Assembly (NCBI GenBank): GCA_965234335.1
Contig: OZ248458.1
Location: 194,893-258,892, forward strand
DNA from: Leadbetterella lacustris
GTDB lineage: Bacteria; Bacteroidota; Bacteroidia; Cytophagales; Spirosomataceae
Reading direction: 5' to 3'
Length of the DNA stretch: 64,000 nucleotides
In this document: positions 62,579 to 64,000 of the stretch, in pieces
Numbering within the stretch: the stretch's first letter is position 1
Layout: every line of letters begins with the position of its first letter
Notes under the pieces: model-generated
Seen by the model: only the letters and a program-made list of their open reading frames with translations
Told to the model about the DNA's origin: nothing
The model's database searches: none
Position numbers and translations under genes: made by a program

Positions 62579-63028
62579 ATGAAAACAACAAAATCGTGCC
62601 TTCTGGATTTATGTAGCGAAGAAACATGGATAGAAGCTTTAGATAGGCATACTAATGACATTTTTTTGAGTATTAAAGCGTACGAAAATGGATTTGAATT
62701 GATCTTAGAAAGTTTTAATGATGGTAGGGATGGATTTGGAACAGGATCGAGTATATCTTCTTTGGCTCAGGGTAATGAAGACTACTCATATATTTTTAAG
62801 GAATTGATTGATTGGAAATCAGTTCTAATTCAAATAACCCAAAGCGAGGGATTAGTACATATCGATTTGTCAAATATTACTGGAAATACACCAAACAGTG
62901 TAAAATCTCTTAATAATCAGAAAATTCCTGCTTGGATAATGTTGTTTATTTGGTTTTTTTTAAATGAATATCAGGAGCAAAACCCCAACAAAAGGTTCGA
63001 TTTCGATAGAATATTATTAAATCAATAA
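62579..63028 (+). CDS. Unrecognised 149-residue protein
   Basis: No family recognised. The protein is soluble in appearance, with a mixed alpha/beta profile: TWIEALDRHTNDIFLSI, LILESFNDGRDGFGTGS and VLIQITQSEGLVHIDLSN. A hydrophobic segment IPAWIMLFIWFFLNEY near residues 117-132 could be a membrane-associated or buried helix. AT content is higher than in the neighbouring GMC gene. It lies 137 bp after that gene and 13 bp before the next, so it pairs with the downstream gene. Confidence 0.7.
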   Translation: MKTTKSCLLDLCSEETWIEALDRHTNDIFLSIKAYENGFELILESFNDGRDGFGTGSSISSLAQGNEDYSYIFKELIDWKSVLIQITQSEGLVHIDLSNITGNTPNSVKSLNNQKIPAWIMLFIWFFLNEYQEQNPNKRFDFDRILLNQ

Positions 63029-63041
63029 TATATATTAAAAT

Positions 63042-63662
63042 ATGGAAATGAGGCATAAGAAAATAATTGCTAAAGAAATCTTACTTTTAATTGTTTCAAT
63101 GGTTATTGGATTACTTTCGTACGTCTCGATCTATTTTTATAATTATTATCTAAAAATTAATATTGATGAGTATACTCAACAAATAAACAAAAAATCTCTT
63201 CTTTCAGACAGTTTAAGTCGACCCTATACTATTAAATCTGAACGACAGTATGAGTTTACAAATAAGTTTAAGAATAAATTCAATGATATATTTTTGGAAA
63301 ATGAAAGCTATATTAATGCTCGACTTTGGGAAGATTTAAATAAGAATAGATTTGACCCGAAATTCTGGCAAATTTTAAAGGTTAATGACCTTGGTTTTGG
63401 AAATATACAAGAATTCGCAGCATTCGTTGAAAACAATTTAATTACTTCAAGTGAAATTACTTTAAGAAATGAATCAAGAAAACTTAAAAAGGATATTCGC
63501 TTTCTAGAATCAAAGATTAGAATATTGAATGCCAAAATAATAAATTCAGATAAACAAAAATTCATACCCAAGTACATATTAATATTTATCCTCATTATCT
63601 GTTTTTTAATTAGATATTTATACTTTTTAATAATTTGGAGCATAAAAACATTGAAGAGATAA
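63042..63662 (+). CDS. Unrecognised membrane protein with coiled coil
   Basis: 206-residue protein with a TM helix near the N-terminus (EILLLIVSMVIGLLSYVSIY), a soluble charged middle with coiled-coil propensity (SRKLKKDIRFLESKIRILNA) and a C-terminal TM helix (YILIFILIICFLIRYLYFLI) ending IKTLKR. Both ends would be on the same side. No family is recognised. It is strongly AT-rich, unlike the sugar oxidase genes, and follows the 149-residue gene by 13 bp. An insertion sequence begins about 7 bp after its stop. Confidence 0.7.
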   Translation: MEMRHKKIIAKEILLLIVSMVIGLLSYVSIYFYNYYLKINIDEYTQQINKKSLLSDSLSRPYTIKSERQYEFTNKFKNKFNDIFLENESYINARLWEDLNKNRFDPKFWQILKVNDLGFGNIQEFAAFVENNLITSSEITLRNESRKLKKDIRFLESKIRILNAKIINSDKQKFIPKYILIFILIICFLIRYLYFLIIWSIKTLKR

Positions 63663-63668
63663 TAAATA

Positions 63669-64000
63669 GGGTCTGCTGAAAAAGGTAAAAAGTACTTATA
63701 GGTAGTAAGTTATGGGATATTTTGATAAATTTGGTGCAAACTATTTTGCATATGAAGCCCAAAAACCTTGCAGCACATCGCAAATACTCTCCCGTAAGCC
63801 AGATGGCATTACCGGGATTTGAAACTCCATTTGTCAAACAGCTTGATCCTGAGAATCGTTGGGTCAAGTTTAGCGGGATTATTCCTTGGGATGAAGTAGT
63901 AAGCCTCTATGAAAAAACTCTTAGGCGTAATACAGGTCGGCCACCAGTTAATGGAAGAGTGGTGATGGGAGCTATGATAATCAAACACTATTGCGACTTT
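63669..64000 (+). mobile_element. IS5/IS1182-type insertion sequence, left part
   Basis: GGGTCTGCTGAAAAA at 63669 is a typical IS end of this group, followed by about 80 bp of leader and then a transposase frame that runs out of the window. The right end and target duplication are not visible. The boundary at 63669 is a guess from sequence style. Confidence 0.6.
63752..64000 (+). CDS. IS5/IS1182-family transposase, N-terminal fragment
   Basis: The frame is open from ATG at 63752 to the window end, 83 codons. ALPGFETPFVKQLDPENRW, then PWDEVVSLYEKTL, and GRPPVNGRVVMGAMIIKHYC match the N-terminal DUF772 domain of IS5/IS1182-type transposases. ATG at 63803 is a possible alternative start. The DDE catalytic residues lie beyond the window, so whether the copy is intact cannot be judged. 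Confidence 0.88.
   Translation, partial: MKPKNLAAHRKYSPVSQMALPGFETPFVKQLDPENRWVKFSGIIPWDEVVSLYEKTLRRNTGRPPVNGRVVMGAMIIKHYCDF

Overview
The window comes from a Bacteroidota chromosome, most likely a Cytophagales-like, free-living glycan degrader. The support is an SusC/SusD pair with Sus-type enzymes, families largely confined to this phylum (DUF5916, DUF3078, DUF3467, DUF1080), and many genes preceded by the Bacteroidota -7 promoter box TAnnTTTG with no clear Shine-Dalgarno site. The species cannot be named from sequence alone.

Layout. 1-8976: 3' part of a starch utilisation locus, susC (cut by the window edge), susD, a SusE-like lipoprotein with three starch-binding-type repeats, a lipoprotein GH13 amylase and a periplasmic SusA-like GH13 enzyme. 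9052-24039: mixed genes, including an SRPBCC protein, a Tat-exported sugar isomerase-like protein, a minus-strand run (DEAD-box helicase, ABC exporter, DUF5916 protein, broken serine hydrolase), an AAA/DUF4143 ATPase with repeated operator-like sites, murF, ogt, a FrnE-like DsbA protein and an S9 peptidase. 24081-29742: a candidate small RNA, SPOR lipoprotein, gmd, def, an omega-amidase-like nitrilase, guaB and an SCP2 protein. 29962-30800: a heavily decayed IS1595-type transposase. 30991-34060: an ECF sigma factor followed by a small acidic protein, an MscS-like membrane protein, a DUF3078 protein and mscL. 34229-40916: the distal division/cell-wall (dcw) cluster ftsW-murG-X-ftsQ-ftsA-ftsZ, where X, at the place murC normally occupies, is an arginyl-tRNA-protein-transferase-like GNAT protein. 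41411-57062: a glycogen-debranching-like enzyme, fusA, a DUF3467 protein, a repeat-rich spacer, ppk1, a sensor kinase, hemA, dinB, an RhlE-type helicase, an HpcH/HpaI aldolase and glpK. 57217-64000: an alpha/beta hydrolase, a GNAT pseudogene, a PIN toxin-antitoxin pair, a DUF1080 protein divergent from a gluconate-dehydrogenase-subunit-3/GMC oxidoreductase pair, two unrecognised genes, and the left part of an IS5/IS1182-type insertion sequence running off the window.

How genes work together. The Sus genes bind, import and hydrolyse starch at the cell surface and in the periplasm. The GMC/subunit-3 pair and the DUF1080 protein fit a keto-sugar route for glycosides. The dcw genes make lipid II and the division ring. 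The most unusual feature is the Ate1-like protein inside the dcw operon, translationally coupled to ftsQ. Other items worth checking are the ECF sigma/mechanosensitive-channel cluster, the small-RNA candidate at 24090-24200 and the CRISPR-like degenerate repeats at 46720-46841.
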